Shown piece by piece: positions 26,208-36,045 of a DNA stretch of 64,000 nucleotides. The stretch is from the NCBI RefSeq assembly GCF_004216905.1, contig NZ_SGXJ01000003.1:248001-312000 (forward strand), written 5' to 3'. The position numbers and the translations under genes are program-made. The DNA is from Kribbella sp. VKM Ac-2569 (lineage in GTDB: Bacteria > Actinomycetota > Actinomycetes > Propionibacteriales > Kribbellaceae). A model generated the notes under the pieces. The model was not told where the DNA came from. It worked only from the letters and a program-made list of their open reading frames with translations, and did no database searches. Position 1 is the first letter of the stretch. Every line of letters begins with the position of its first letter.

Positions 26208-26881
26208 GTGCGATCGCGGAAGTCGCCGACACTCTCACCCGGCTGCGGGCCGAGGTGTGTCAGCTGCATGCGCATCTGCCGGCCTACGGGCTGGTGGTGT
26301 GGACGGCGGGCAACGTCTCCGCCCGGGTTCCCGGGCACGACCTCATGGTGATCAAACCGAGCGGGGTCGCCTACGACGAACTGACCCCCGGCAACATGGT
26401 CGTCTGCGATCTCCACGGCCGGGTCGTCGACGGTGAGCACGCGCCGTCCTCGGACACCGAGGCCCAGGCCTACGTCTATCGGGAGATGCCGGACGTCGGC
26501 GGCGTGGTGCACACCCATTCGCCGTACGCCGTCGCGTGGGCCGCGCGCGGCGAAGCGATCCCGTGCGTGACGACGATGTGTGCCGACGAATTCGGCGGAC
26601 CTATTCCGGTGGGGCCGTTCGCGATCATCGGGGACGACTCGATCGGCCGCGGCATCGTCGAGACGCTCCGCGGCTCGCGCTCGCCGGCCGCGCTGATGCA
26701 GAACCACGGCGTCTTCACCATCGGGCCGACCGCCAAGGCCGCGGTCAAGGCGGCTGTCATGTGTGAGGACGTCGCCCGCTCGGTGCACCTCGCGCGGCAG
26801 CTTGGCGAACCGATCCCCATCGACCAGTCGTACGTCGACCAGCTCTTCGACCGCTACCAGAACGTCTACGGACAACGATGA
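26204..26881 (+). CDS. araD: L-ribulose-5-phosphate 4-epimerase
   Basis: A 225-aa class II aldolase-family enzyme that converts L-ribulose 5-phosphate to D-xylulose 5-phosphate, feeding the pentose phosphate pathway. It has the [19 protein letters not shown] substrate-phosphate region, the zinc ligands in [15 protein letters not shown] and the late [13 protein letters not shown] motif. The GTG start at 26204 overlaps the araB stop. Confidence 0.94.
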   Translation: MSAIAEVADTLTRLRAEVCQLHAHLPAYGLVVWTAGNVSARVPGHDLMVIKPSGVAYDELTPGNMVVCDLHGRVVDGEHAPSSDTEAQAYVYREMPDVGGVVHTHSPYAVAWAARGEAIPCVTTMCADEFGGPIPVGPFAIIGDDSIGRGIVETLRGSRSPAALMQNHGVFTIGPTAKAAVKAAVMCEDVARSVHLARQLGEPIPIDQSYVDQLFDRYQNVYGQR

Positions 26882-26918
26882 CCGCTGCTCTGTGCTGGTC
26901 AGATCCCGGAAGGACCGC

Positions 26919-28439
26919 ATGACTGTGAACACCACTGAGACCGCTCGTGAGGTCTGGTTCCTGACCGGCAGCCAAGGCCTGTACGGCCCGGACACCCTCG
27001 AGCAGGTCGCCGAACAGTCTCAGGCGGTGGCCAAGCGTCTCGCCGGCGCCGGCCTGCCCGTGGAGATCGTGTGGAAGCCGGTGCTGCTCGACGCCGGTGC
27101 GATCCGTAGGCAGATGCTCGACGCGAACAGCGCGCCGGAGTGCGTCGGCGTCATCGCGTGGATGCACACGTTCTCGCCGGCGAAGATGTGGATCGCCGGC
27201 CTCGACGCGCTCCGCAAGCCGCTGCTGCACCTGCACACGCAGGCCAATGTCGCGTTGCCCTGGTCAACGATCGACATGGACTTCATGAACCTCAACCAGG
27301 CCGCGCACGGCGATCGGGAGTTCGGCTACATCCAGTCCCGGCTGCAGGTGCCGCGCAAGACCGTGGCGGGGCATGTCGAATCCGCTTCTGTCCAGCAGCG
27401 GGTCGGGCACTGGGCCCGCGCCGCGCTCGGCGTCGCGGAACTCCGTTCGCTCAAGCTCGCGCGCTTCGGCGACAACATGCGCGACGTCGCCGTGACCGAG
27501 GGAGACAAGGTCGAGGCGCAGCTGCGGTTCGGCGTATCGGTCAACACCTACAGCGTCAACGAGCTCGTCGCAGCGGTCGACGGCGTCACAGGTGCCGAGG
27601 TGTCCGCCCTCGTGGAGGAGTACGTCGACACGTACGCCGTCGTACCCGAGCTGCTGCCCGACGGCGAGCGGCACGAGTCGCTGCGCTACGGGGCCCAGAT
27701 CGAACTGGGACTTCGGGCGTTCCTGACCGACGGTGGGTTCGGAGCGTTCACCTCCAACTTCGAGGATCTGGGCGGGCTTCGCCAACTGCCCGGTCTGGCC
27801 GTGCAGCGGCTGATGGCCGACGGCTACGGATTCGGCGGCGAGGGGGACTGGAAGACCTCTGTGCTGCTGCGTGCCAGCAAGGCGATGGCCGACGGGCTGC
27901 CGGGCGGCACCTCCTTCATGGAGGACTACACCTACCACCTGGTGCCGGGGGAGGAGAAGATCCTCGGCGCCCACATGCTCGAGGTGTGCCCGTCGCTCAC
28001 GACGGCCCGCCCGTCGCTGGAGATTCATCCGCTCGGTATCGGCGGCCGCGAGGATCCCGTCCGGCTGCGCTTCCTTGCCGATCCGGGTGACGGTGTCGTG
28101 GTGGGGATCGCCGACCTCGGCGATCGCTTCCGGCTCACGGCGAACGTCGTACACCTCGTCGAGCCGGACGAGGCGCTCCCGCGGCTGCCGGTCGCTTGTG
28201 CGGTGTGGAAGCCCGAGCCGTCCTTGTCCACCTCGGCCGAGTCGTGGCTGGTTGCCGGCGCACCGCATCACACGGTCCTGACGACGGCCCTCGACCGGGA
28301 GGTCTACGAGGACTTCGCCGACATGCTGTCCGTCGAGCTGGCCGTCATCGACGCATCGACCACCGTGCGCGAGTTCCAGCGTGAGCTCCACTGGAACGAC
28401 GTCTACCACCGCCTCACCAGGGCCGGTGCCCGCGCTTGA
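26919..28439 (+). CDS. araA: L-arabinose isomerase
   Basis: A 506-aa enzyme that isomerises L-arabinose to L-ribulose, the first catabolic step. The ATG at 26919 follows GGAAGGACC. Family features are [13 protein letters not shown] at the N-terminus, [22 protein letters not shown] (here [18 protein letters not shown]), FMEDYTYHL and [11 protein letters not shown], the last two holding metal-binding residues. Length is usual for the family. The 3' end overlaps the convergent hydrolase gene by 26 bp. Confidence 0.95.
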   Translation: MTVNTTETAREVWFLTGSQGLYGPDTLEQVAEQSQAVAKRLAGAGLPVEIVWKPVLLDAGAIRRQMLDANSAPECVGVIAWMHTFSPAKMWIAGLDALRKPLLHLHTQANVALPWSTIDMDFMNLNQAAHGDREFGYIQSRLQVPRKTVAGHVESASVQQRVGHWARAALGVAELRSLKLARFGDNMRDVAVTEGDKVEAQLRFGVSVNTYSVNELVAAVDGVTGAEVSALVEEYVDTYAVVPELLPDGERHESLRYGAQIELGLRAFLTDGGFGAFTSNFEDLGGLRQLPGLAVQRLMADGYGFGGEGDWKTSVLLRASKAMADGLPGGTSFMEDYTYHLVPGEEKILGAHMLEVCPSLTTARPSLEIHPLGIGGREDPVRLRFLADPGDGVVVGIADLGDRFRLTANVVHLVEPDEALPRLPVACAVWKPEPSLSTSAESWLVAGAPHHTVLTTALDREVYEDFADMLSVELAVIDASTTVREFQRELHWNDVYHRLTRAGARA

Positions 28440-29223
28440 GGAACTCGATGATGGCTTGGGCTGCCGGTTCGGGTTCTTGTTCGGCCGGGTAGTGACCGGA
28501 TCGTTCCAGGACGAGGCCGGTCACGTCGGTTGAGAGCGAGCGGAGGCCCTCCGCGACCGCGGAGCCCATCGCGTATCGTCCTCCGATCGCGAGCACGGGC
28601 GTGTGGATCGGATTCTCTTGGAGTCGTTGAACGTCGGCGATGTCGTCGGCCTGGGATCGGTAGTAGCCGAGCCCGGCTGCCAGAGCGTCGCCGCTCGTGT
28701 AGGCGTCGGTATAGGAGCGGATTGTGTCCGGGTCCAGCCCGGCCGGCCCGGCGCTCTGCCGGAGGAAGGTGCCGTAGTAGGCGTCTTCGCGCCCCGGGAC
28801 GAGCTGTTCGGCGAGGCCGGGTGCGCGGTTGAACGGTCCATGCCAGGACGGATAGTGCTGAGCGCCTGGTGCGGGGATGTCGATCTCGATCCCGGGGAGG
28901 ATCTCCTCTTCGATCACGATCGCGCTCACCGCCTGGGGCATCGCAGCGGCCAGGAGAAAGGCGACCGTGCCACCCCAGTCATGGCCCACCAGCGAGAAAC
29001 GCGTGAGCCCGCGCTTGCTGAGATCCTCGCGGAGCCAGCCGGCAAGGTCGCTCTTCCTGAAACCAGATGCGCTCCCCGCCGGCGTGCCGAGCCCTGGCAG
29101 GGCGACCGGAACCGGCGCGAAACCGCTGCGACGCAGGAGTGGCAGCAGACCTTGCCAGTGCGTCTCGGTGACAGGCCACCCGTGAAGGAGCACGACAGGC
29201 CAACCGTCCGACGAAGCATTCAT
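28414..29223 (-). CDS. Alpha/beta hydrolase, epoxide-hydrolase/dehalogenase-like
   Basis: A 269-aa alpha/beta hydrolase. The oxyanion motif HGWP and the nucleophile elbow GHDWGG are present. Aspartate in the elbow is typical of epoxide hydrolases and haloalkane dehalogenases rather than esterases. The catalytic histidine is in RSGHYPAEQ. The HGWP form favours epoxide hydrolase. The start at 29223 is almost touching a GGGAGG, so the exact start is uncertain. Confidence 0.82.
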   Translation of the reverse strand: MNASSDGWPVVLLHGWPVTETHWQGLLPLLRRSGFAPVPVALPGLGTPAGSASGFRKSDLAGWLREDLSKRGLTRFSLVGHDWGGTVAFLLAAAMPQAVSAIVIEEEILPGIEIDIPAPGAQHYPSWHGPFNRAPGLAEQLVPGREDAYYGTFLRQSAGPAGLDPDTIRSYTDAYTSGDALAAGLGYYRSQADDIADVQRLQENPIHTPVLAIGGRYAMGSAVAEGLRSLSTDVTGLVLERSGHYPAEQEPEPAAQAIIEFLKRGHRPW

Positions 29224-29439
29224 CCTCCCATCATCCTCACCACATCGTCGGACCTGCTGCGGGTGTCCACCCCGGAGTCTCGGATGGGTCAGGTCGGGCC
29301 TGTCCAGGTGCGCGCCGTACTGACCTGAACCGGACATCACCGCTGGAGATGCGGGTCGGCTGGCGGCGAAGGCCGGAGCGGTGCAAGGTCAAAGCTGCTG
29401 GGTCCTTCCGGTGCAATGCGTATGGGCGCACGATGAGTC

Positions 29440-30402
29440 ATGAAGACCATCGCTGCACTGCCCGACGGTTACACCGTCCGTCCGGCTGAGCCGGCTGACG
29501 CCGAGGCACTGTTCGACATGCTCGCGGCCTACAACACGGCGGTGGTCGGGTACGCCGATACCACGTTGACGGAGGTCGCCTACTGCATTGACAGGCCAGG
29601 CTTCGACCGCATGATCGACGGCTGGCTCGTGCTCGCCGCGGACGGCCTGCCGGCCGGGTATGGGACCGCGCTCGGCACAGGTGACCGTCACCTGATCGAC
29701 ATCGAAGTGGCAGCGAAGGACCCAGAGGTCGCCGCCTGGCTGGTCGATCGGACGACGCAGCGCGCCCAGGAGATGGGACGCGAGCGTGGCCATACCGAGG
29801 TCACCGTCGACGCGTTCGTGTGCCGGACCGACGAACCGCTGCGCGCGCAGCTGTCCGACCACGATTTCACCGCCGGTACGTCGTTCCACCGGATGCGGAT
29901 CGACCACACCGAACCGGCCGTCACCCCTGACTCGCCCGTCGGCGTCGTGGTCCGCCGCGGTGCCTTCGACGACGCCACCCGCTGGGCCGCACACGAGGTC
30001 CTCAACGAGTCCTTTCGCGGCCAGTTCGGCTGGGGCGAGACCCCACACGAGGCGTGGCTCGAGAGGCTCGACGACGTCCCCATCTTCGAGTGGGACCAGC
30101 TCACGCTGCTCGAGGTCGACGGCCGGGCGGTCGCGATCCGCATGTGCAACGACAAGTACGTCGAGACCGAGAACTGTGGTCACATCGGCATGCTCGGCGT
30201 GGTCGAGGAGTTCCGGGGGCGTGGTCTGGCGAAGTTCCTGCTGCACGACGCCTTCGCCCTCGACGCAGCCATCGGCCGGGCCGGCACGATCCTGCATGTC
30301 GACACGAACAACCCGACGCCTGCACTCGGCCTGTACCTGTCAGTGGGCATGAACGCCACCGTCGTCTTCGACGGCTGGCGCCGCGTCGTCCCCGTCGCCT
30401 AG
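29440..30402 (+). CDS. Tandem GNAT acetyltransferase
   Basis: A 320-aa protein with two GNAT-like halves. The N-terminal half (residues 10-150) is diverged. The C-terminal half (170-320) has the acyl-CoA loop GMLGVVEEFRGRGLAKFLLHDAF and HVDTNNPTPALGLYLSVGM. This two-domain layout resembles mycothiol-synthase-like proteins, where only the C-terminal domain is active. The substrate is unknown. Confidence 0.82.
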   Translation: MKTIAALPDGYTVRPAEPADAEALFDMLAAYNTAVVGYADTTLTEVAYCIDRPGFDRMIDGWLVLAADGLPAGYGTALGTGDRHLIDIEVAAKDPEVAAWLVDRTTQRAQEMGRERGHTEVTVDAFVCRTDEPLRAQLSDHDFTAGTSFHRMRIDHTEPAVTPDSPVGVVVRRGAFDDATRWAAHEVLNESFRGQFGWGETPHEAWLERLDDVPIFEWDQLTLLEVDGRAVAIRMCNDKYVETENCGHIGMLGVVEEFRGRGLAKFLLHDAFALDAAIGRAGTILHVDTNNPTPALGLYLSVGMNATVVFDGWRRVVPVA

Positions 30403-30426
30403 CTCTAGGTCTGAAAGGGTGGGGGC

Positions 30427-31803
30427 ATGTCCGATCGCCCCCTGCTCTGGTCAGCCGACGGTGTGCGCGGTGAGAACCTCCGAGTGTGCTACTCCGCGGC
30501 CCTGCACAATCTCCTCGACGTCAACACGATCGCAGGCACGACCGACGGTACGGCGTACCTGCGGGCCGGAGGAGGGTACTCCGAGCCGTGGACGCGGGAC
30601 GCCGCCATCAACTCGTGGCACGCAGCGAGTCTGCTGTCGCCCGAGGTCGCCAAGTACACGTTGCAGAAGGTCTGCACCGACGGCCTGATCGCTCAGGACG
30701 ATCAATGGTGGGATCAGATCATCTGGGTCATCGGTGCGCGACACCATCAGCTGGTGACCGGCGACGCGGGGTTCGCCGCCGAGGTTTTCCGGATCGGCGC
30801 GGCTTCTTTGGACATCCTCCGGCGTGATCGCTTCGACAGCCGGTCAGGCCTCTACCGCGGTCCGGCCCTCATGCAGGACGGTATCGCCGGCTACCCGGAA
30901 CCGCCGTACCAGCCGGACAATCCGTCGTCCTTCGTGCTGGACCATCCGGTCAGCCGAGACATCCGCTGCCTGTCGACGAATGCCGTGTACGTCGGAGCAC
31001 TTGGTTGCCTGGAACAACTCGCAGCCGAGGTCGGCGCGGATCCGGAACCGTATGCCGCCCAGCGGGCCGAACTCGTTGCCGCCATCAACGACCATCTCTG
31101 GTCGGACACGGCCGGCACGTACGGCTATTTCCTCGGACCCGACGGGCTCGATCTCCACCAGGAGACCGCTGGGCTCGCGCTGGTGATCGAGTTCGGCATC
31201 GCAGGGGCCGAGCGCGCGGCGGGGATCGTCGGGGCCATCCACCGCGAGCCTTTCGGCGTGGTGAACGTGTGGCCGCACTTCGCCCGTTTCGGCCCCGATC
31301 GTCCCGGCCGCCACAATGCCATCTGCTGGCCGATGGTCATGGGCCTGTGGGGGTACTCGGCGGCCGCGGCTCAGCATGCGGCCGAGTTCGGCCGCACGCT
31401 GGACGACCTCGTCACTGTCTTCCGCTCGAGTGGTGACGAGCTGTTCGAGGTCTACAACGCGGCGACAGGCGAGGTGGACGGCGGCTGGCAGGTGGGCCGT
31501 CAGTGGCAGTCACTCCCGCACCAGACCTGGTCTGCCACCGCGCTCCTCCGACTCGTCCACGAAGGCCTGTTCGGGCTCAGCTTCGGTGCCGACGGCATCA
31601 CGATCCGGCCGACCGTGCCGACGACGCACGCCGGTGAGTGGTCCCTGCAATCGCTGCGTTACCGAGCAGCGACGCTCGACGTGACGCTGCGGGGCGAAGG
31701 CACCCGCGTCCGGTCTGTTCACCTCGACGGGCATGCGATGGAAGCACCGTTTGTCCCGGCCACCCTCGCCGGCCACCATCACGTCGAGGTCGTTGTCGGC
31801 TGA
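30427..31803 (+). CDS. Six-hairpin (alpha/alpha)6 glycosidase
   Basis: A 458-aa protein resembling the (alpha/alpha)6-barrel glycosidases (glycogen-debranching/GH63/rhamnosidase-like clan). Visible marks are GGYSEPWTRDAAINSWHAASLL near 55-75, where the Asp of WTRD is a usual active-site residue, DDQWWDQIIWVIGARHH, a middle GYPEPPYQPDN and a late PHQTWSATALLRLV. A small C-terminal beta domain closes it. No signal peptide is present, so it should act in the cytoplasm, perhaps on imported oligosaccharides. The exact family is uncertain. Confidence 0.75.
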   Translation: MSDRPLLWSADGVRGENLRVCYSAALHNLLDVNTIAGTTDGTAYLRAGGGYSEPWTRDAAINSWHAASLLSPEVAKYTLQKVCTDGLIAQDDQWWDQIIWVIGARHHQLVTGDAGFAAEVFRIGAASLDILRRDRFDSRSGLYRGPALMQDGIAGYPEPPYQPDNPSSFVLDHPVSRDIRCLSTNAVYVGALGCLEQLAAEVGADPEPYAAQRAELVAAINDHLWSDTAGTYGYFLGPDGLDLHQETAGLALVIEFGIAGAERAAGIVGAIHREPFGVVNVWPHFARFGPDRPGRHNAICWPMVMGLWGYSAAAAQHAAEFGRTLDDLVTVFRSSGDELFEVYNAATGEVDGGWQVGRQWQSLPHQTWSATALLRLVHEGLFGLSFGADGITIRPTVPTTHAGEWSLQSLRYRAATLDVTLRGEGTRVRSVHLDGHAMEAPFVPATLAGHHHVEVVVG

Positions 31804-32393
31804 TCGCGACGCTGTGGCAAGAGCAGGAACCCCAGGGCGACCCCGAGGAGGCAGGGGAGGCCGTGGTTGTCGTGCAGGATCGTGTCGACTATGGCCAGCA
31901 CTGGTACGGCGAGCGCCGTGATGCGGAGCGGTACTGGCGGTATGACGCCGTACCGGCGCGGGGCCAGCAGGATCACCGTAGCCAGCCCGCCGATCAGGCC
32001 GGCGACGCACATCGAGTTGCCTGCGCCCACTGGATTGAGCCAGATGTAGCTCATCAACTGGCCGAACCATCCACAGGCGAAGTAGAGGACAAGCCACCGC
32101 CAACGGCCGAACACGCGCTCGGCGATCGTGCCGACGACCGCCAGCAAGAGCAGGTTCGAGATGAGCCCGGACGCCCAGCCGTCCTGGAAGAACATGCCTG
32201 TCAGCAGTCGATACCACTGGCCGTGGTCGATGCGAGAGGCGTCCCGTACGACATGCTCGTACAGCGGCCGGTGCACCAGTTGCGCGATCCCGCACGCCAG
32301 CGTCACCAGAAACACGGTTGCAGTCAGCAGCGGCCGGGTCGGGCCGACGGCGAGTGCCGCGAGCGGCGTACGAGGTGCGGTGCGAGTGGTCAC
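31779..32393 (-). CDS. Rhomboid-family intramembrane protease
   Basis: A 204-aa membrane protein with about six hydrophobic segments. The catalytic serine is expected in GAGNSMCVAGLIGG, a variant of the usual GxSG, and the histidine in LHDNHGLPCLLGVALG. The N-terminal YRLLTGMFFQDGW is typical of rhomboids. The 3' end overlaps the glycosidase gene. A repeated motif lies upstream at 32432-32469. Confidence 0.78.
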   Translation of the reverse strand: MTTRTAPRTPLAALAVGPTRPLLTATVFLVTLACGIAQLVHRPLYEHVVRDASRIDHGQWYRLLTGMFFQDGWASGLISNLLLLAVVGTIAERVFGRWRWLVLYFACGWFGQLMSYIWLNPVGAGNSMCVAGLIGGLATVILLAPRRYGVIPPVPLRITALAVPVLAIVDTILHDNHGLPCLLGVALGFLLLPQRRDQPTTTST

Positions 32394-32431
32394 ACCAGGA
32401 CCCTAGTGTGCCGACGCTGCCGCACCTCCGA

Positions 32432-32469
32432 CGTTTGTCACGATGAAGTCCGCCGTTTGTCATGGTGAA
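32432..32469. repeat. Direct repeat upstream of the rhomboid gene
   Basis: CGTTTGTCACGATGAA at 32432-32447 and CGTTTGTCATGGTGAA at 32454-32469, 14 of 16 identical with a 22-bp period (two helical turns). Positioned 39-76 bp upstream of the rhomboid start, it could bind a dimeric regulator. Confidence 0.5.
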
Positions 32470-32475
32470 AGGCTT

Positions 32476-32510
32476 GACCCACCACCGGTTCAGTGAGCCG
32501 GTGGTGGGTC
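32476..32510 (-). terminator. Stem-loop terminator of the secreted-protein gene
   Basis: A perfect 13-bp stem (32476-32488 with 32498-32510) and a 9-nt loop, 6 bp past the stop of the gene ending at 32517. There is no strong U-tract, which is usual for actinobacterial terminators. Confidence 0.75.
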
Positions 32511-32516
32511 GAGCGT

Positions 32517-33452
32517 CTACTCGCCCACGAGTGGGTCGTTGGTTGCGGTCGCCCAGCGGAAGTAGGCCGGGTCGTTGAACGTTCCGGGGACCTTGCCGAG
32601 GCCCTGGATGACCGTCGCGGTGCCGTTGGCGTGTCCGACGGCGTACAGATAGGCCGATTGGGTGTCCTTGTCGATCCCCAGCAGCAGGGTGCCCTGCTTG
32701 CCGCACTTCTGCGCGATCAGGAATTCGAAGCCCTGCCAGGTACGTGTGCGTACCGGTTTGACGACCGGCTTCATCGGCGACGTCGTCGGGATGTGAATCG
32801 TGTAGAGCGCGCCGCCTCGAGTATTCGCGAGGAACGTGTCGTAGGTGCGGGTCTTGCTGATCAACGTCATCGCCTTCACCGACGCGAAGCCCGGGGCCGT
32901 GCCGGTGACTTGCCAATCCCCAGGGATTGAGGTCCATCTGAGCAGCACGCCGTCGGCGCGCAAGCCGTAGGTCGCCGTTCGAGCGGACGTTCCCTCCCGA
33001 TAGCGAGACGCCTCGAACGCGACGATGTCACCGTAGTCGCTGCTGTAGACCTCGCGGACGATCGAGTTCGGGTCGAATTCACGGCCCGGGGCGAAGACGT
33101 AGCCGCTGTAGGCCATCTTCGCGCCCATGATCACATGGCCCCCGACGTAGACCCCGGCCGGATTCGGCGAGGTGAACATCGAACTGCTGAGCCGTACCGG
33201 ATCCTTGAACAGGCCGGGCGCCACCACATGGTCGTTCGTTCTCGTCGGAGGCGAGTTGGCAGTGATGCGCTGCGACCGGTGATCACCTCCGGCCGTGACC
33301 GATCCCAGATCCATCGTGCACTTACCGGCGCTTGCGTCACCGGCGGTCGTCGTGACGGCGTCCGCGGCTCCGGGAAACAAGCCTACGGCCACCAGTGCAG
33401 CCGCACTCACTACCACCGAGCTTCGACGGACAAGCCTTTGCTTACCGTGCAT
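32517..33452 (-). CDS. Secreted protein of unknown function
   Basis: A 311-aa protein with a Sec signal peptide: a basic start (MHGKQRLVRR), a hydrophobic core ending VGLFPGAADA, and a probable cleavage near residue 32. The mature part is beta-rich and repetitive in style (DYGDIVAFEASRYREG, RADGVLLRWTSIPGDWQ, LLLGIDKDTQSAYLYAVG), suggesting a propeller- or tachylectin-like fold. One Cys lies near the mature N-terminus (KCTMDL) and one in QKCGKQGT. No catalytic motif is visible. Confidence 0.75.
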   Translation of the reverse strand: MHGKQRLVRRSSVVVSAAALVAVGLFPGAADAVTTTAGDASAGKCTMDLGSVTAGGDHRSQRITANSPPTRTNDHVVAPGLFKDPVRLSSSMFTSPNPAGVYVGGHVIMGAKMAYSGYVFAPGREFDPNSIVREVYSSDYGDIVAFEASRYREGTSARTATYGLRADGVLLRWTSIPGDWQVTGTAPGFASVKAMTLISKTRTYDTFLANTRGGALYTIHIPTTSPMKPVVKPVRTRTWQGFEFLIAQKCGKQGTLLLGIDKDTQSAYLYAVGHANGTATVIQGLGKVPGTFNDPAYFRWATATNDPLVGE

Positions 33453-33747
33453 GTTGTCGCAACCTCTCGTACCTGCCCCCAGGCTGCGGGCTCGATGCCA
33501 GCAGTAGATCGTTACTCACCTTGATGCAGCCGAGCCGACGAAAGTTGCGCACACTCGTCCCCGAGCTTGAGCCACTTCAGCGGCCGCCCGAAACTCGGAA
33601 CGAAAGTTGCCGTCGGCAAGTACGACGTCTCTCGCGTCGAGTGACACGACTTACGGTGTGGACGGCCCGGGACTTTTGCTGGCGCTTCACTCTCGGCCCA
33701 TTGACGCCCATTACTCCATGGCTGAGGGTGAAGAGGGTGGGAGCGTG

Positions 33748-34050
33748 ATGGAACTCGAGGGACGGGCTCGGCGGCTGGGGTCGCCAGTGGTCACGATCGG
33801 AACGGTCGCTTTGTTGTTCGCCCTGGCCGCAAGCTGGCGGTCCTGCGCACGCGAGATCGTCGACCACGCCTACCCCCTTCCGCCCGACGGTCAGCCGACC
33901 GAGGAATGGGTGGCCAGGCGAGCTCGGCTCGAGGTTCTGTTGCACCTCGATGTATCGCTGCTACGCAACCCGCTGACGGCGCTGACCATCCTGTCTCCAC
34001 TACTCACGGGCGCGCTCGCGGCCTTCATCCCGGAGCTCGGCAAGGTCTGA
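33748..34050 (+). CDS. Small two-TM protein of unknown function
   Basis: A 100-aa protein with two hydrophobic segments (PVVTIGTVALLFALAASW and NPLTALTILSPLLTGALAAFI) separated by a charged loop. The ATG at 33748 has GGGTGGGAG just upstream; an in-frame ATG at 33718 would add ten residues. The 295 bp before it hold no gene. Two copies of ACGAAAGTTGC, at 33538 and 33600, are the only pattern seen there. Confidence 0.6.
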   Translation: MELEGRARRLGSPVVTIGTVALLFALAASWRSCAREIVDHAYPLPPDGQPTEEWVARRARLEVLLHLDVSLLRNPLTALTILSPLLTGALAAFIPELGKV

Positions 34051-34226
34051 CGTGCGAGTTGTGAGTTGGATGTTTATCGGCAGTACGACGCGGGTCAGGA
34101 TTGGGTCGTGACCGCAATCATCCACCTGGTGCACCGCCTGCCGAGTCGCGTGCAGGCGGACTGCCACGAGCGCCGCTCGTACCTGCACGAGGTTCTTGCG
34201 GACAACCTGAAGAAGAGGACACAGTG

Positions 34227-35003
34227 ATGCTCGATCCCGTCGTCGACAAAGGTCAGCTGACCGAGACCGACCGCTTCATCTTCGAGTCGTGGGGCTACTT
34301 CATGATTCCCAACGTCTTGACCAAGGACGAGGCCGCCGAGGCCTACGACGTTTCCCAGCGTCTGCACCAGAACCGCGATCGCGAGTTCGGGCAGATCGGC
34401 CGGACCTACGAGAGTGAGCCGGTTCTCGAGCGGCTCATGGATCATCCTGACGTCCTTCCGAAGGTGCAGGGTCTGCTCGGCGACCGGTTCGTGCTGCAGG
34501 CCGGCTGGAACACCATGCAGCCGGCGCACGCGGGGAACGGCCGTTGGCACCAGGACGGATCGTCCGCGTTCGACTTCAAGGACCTGGGATACCCGGTTCC
34601 TTTGCTTCAGCTCCGCGTGTCGTATCTGCTCACCGACCAGACTGTGCCCGGCATGGGCAACATGGAGCTGATTCCCGGCAGCCACCGCTCGCGGGTCGGT
34701 CTCCCTGATTCAGTCCGTGAGAGCAACGACGACATCGCGATCGGCCATGTCGTGTGCGCCGAGGCCGGGGCTGCTCTGGTGTTCCACAACGGCGTCTGGC
34801 ATCGAACCTTCCGCCACGACGGCGACCACGACCGCTACACGACGCACTACGTCTACAGCCCACCATGGGTCCGCCCGGCCGACCGCTTCACCAACGATCC
34901 CGAGTTCCTCGAGCGCACCACGCCTCTGAGGCGCGCCCTGATGGGCGAGTTCGCAAGACCAGACGCCCCCTTCGGCGCCAACTACGATCCGCTGCCGATC
35001 TGA
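34227..35003 (+). CDS. Phytanoyl-CoA dioxygenase (PhyH) family protein
   Basis: A 258-aa non-haem iron, 2-oxoglutarate-dependent oxygenase. The iron-binding HxD is in RWHQDGSSAFDF and the distal His in HNGVWHRTFRH. GNMELIPGSHRSR before it is a standard PhyH block. The family hydroxylates lipid, osmolyte (ectoine) or secondary-metabolite substrates, and context does not say which. The ATG at 34227 follows AAGAGGACA. Confidence 0.88.
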   Translation: MLDPVVDKGQLTETDRFIFESWGYFMIPNVLTKDEAAEAYDVSQRLHQNRDREFGQIGRTYESEPVLERLMDHPDVLPKVQGLLGDRFVLQAGWNTMQPAHAGNGRWHQDGSSAFDFKDLGYPVPLLQLRVSYLLTDQTVPGMGNMELIPGSHRSRVGLPDSVRESNDDIAIGHVVCAEAGAALVFHNGVWHRTFRHDGDHDRYTTHYVYSPPWVRPADRFTNDPEFLERTTPLRRALMGEFARPDAPFGANYDPLPI

Positions 35004-35052
35004 CCCACAAACCCGCTTCCCCCACGACACCGACGTGGGACAGTTGCCAACG

Positions 35053-35751
35053 ATGACAATCTTTACGTTCCACCTCGCGGAGCTCCGTCCGACGACGACG
35101 GCGGGTGCACTGTGGAAGGCGCCGACTGCGCCGTCCACGCCTGGGTTGCGGTACGCCGAGTGCCTGGCGCTGATGCGCCTCGGTGCCCCGACCGTCTCGC
35201 CGGCCCGGATGCAGTTGCGTCGGATGGCGATGTTCGCGCGGTGGGAGGACGAGACGGCGGTCAAGACCTTCCTGGCGGATGACCCCCTGGGCAGGCAGTT
35301 AGCGGCAGGCTGGCACGTGCGTATGCAGTTCCTGCGCCGCTGGTCGCGGCTTGCGGCGCTGCCCGACCTTCCGGCGAGAGCGGGCGAGTGGGACCCTGCC
35401 GAACCCGTCGTGGCGGTCACGCTGGCCCGGATGCGCCTCCTGGAGGTGCCGAGGTTCCTCAAGTGGGGCAAGCCCGTGGAACGGCTGGTTCGCGACCATC
35501 CGGGGGCCACGCTGGCGCTGGCCGCGATGCGCCCGCCCCGGACGATCTCTACGTTCTCGGTCTGGCGGTCCGTACGGGAGATGGAAGAGATGGTGCACGG
35601 CCACAGCACTGTCCCGGATCCCGACCGTCATGCCGCCGCAATGACCGAACGCCGGCGCAGGGACTTCCACCACGAGTTCGCCACCCTCCGGTTCCGGCCG
35701 CTGTCAGAGCACGGCTCGTGGCAGGGGCGAAGCGGGATCATTCCCCGGTAG
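35053..35751 (+). CDS. CrtA-like (spheroidene monooxygenase-type) protein, tentative
   Basis: A 232-aa soluble protein. The opening MTIFTFHLAELRPTTTAGALW, the central MQLRRMAMFARWEDETAVKTFLADDPLGR and the late STFSVWRSVREMEEMVHG resemble a group annotated as spheroidene-monooxygenase-like or dimeric alpha/beta-barrel proteins. The assignment is from memory of the family pattern and is weak. A GTG at 35035 is an alternative start. It follows the PhyH gene by 49 bp. Confidence 0.55.
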   Translation: MTIFTFHLAELRPTTTAGALWKAPTAPSTPGLRYAECLALMRLGAPTVSPARMQLRRMAMFARWEDETAVKTFLADDPLGRQLAAGWHVRMQFLRRWSRLAALPDLPARAGEWDPAEPVVAVTLARMRLLEVPRFLKWGKPVERLVRDHPGATLALAAMRPPRTISTFSVWRSVREMEEMVHGHSTVPDPDRHAAAMTERRRRDFHHEFATLRFRPLSEHGSWQGRSGIIPR

Positions 35752-35896
35752 GGCGCGGCTGGTCGTCGCGTACGGTCGGTTCGGTCCTACCGGTGAAATC
35801 CGGTGGTCCGGCATCGCCGGTCCCTTACGCTTGGATCGAATTGAGCGCCGCCACGACAGAGCGGCAGGCGCCTTGACGAGTGAGGGGAGCCCGGCC

Positions 35897-36007
35897 GTGC
35901 GTTACAGCACCGCTGTGAGTGTTCCCCGGTCACGGTACGACGTGATCCTGGTGTCTTCGTGTGTCAGGTGCCGGCTGCGCGGTCGGCTCCTGTCCGTGAC
36001 GAACTGA
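35897..36007 (+). CDS. Candidate leader peptide of the EF-G-like gene
   Basis: A 36-codon reading frame with a GTG start and a strong GAGGGGAG ribosome site 7-8 nt upstream. The peptide is Arg-rich (seven Arg) with two Cys (SSCVRCRLRGR). It ends 4 nt before the first of two overlapping hairpins and 129 bp before the EF-G-like start. Ribosome-protection GTPases are often controlled by such leaders. Existence is inferred only from the ribosome site and layout. Confidence 0.4.
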   Translation: MRYSTAVSVPRSRYDVILVSSCVRCRLRGRLLSVTN

Positions 36008-36011
36008 CCCA

Positions 36012-36045
36012 GCCTGTCCTGCAGGCGGCTGCATGCCGAGCCGCC
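36012..36045 (+). promoter_or_regulatory. Mutually exclusive hairpins (attenuator candidate)
   Basis: Hairpin 1 pairs GCCTG (36012-36016) with CAGGC (36022-36026). Hairpin 2 pairs GGCGGCT (36024-36030) with AGCCGCC (36039-36045). They share bases 36024-36026, so only one can form. A ribosome stalled at the end of the leader frame would cover hairpin 1 and favour hairpin 2. Confidence 0.4.

Noticed and set aside
33597-33625. GGAAC...GTACGAC resembling an ECF sigma-factor promoter
   Set aside because: The spacing and -10 match are too loose, and chance matches of this length are common.
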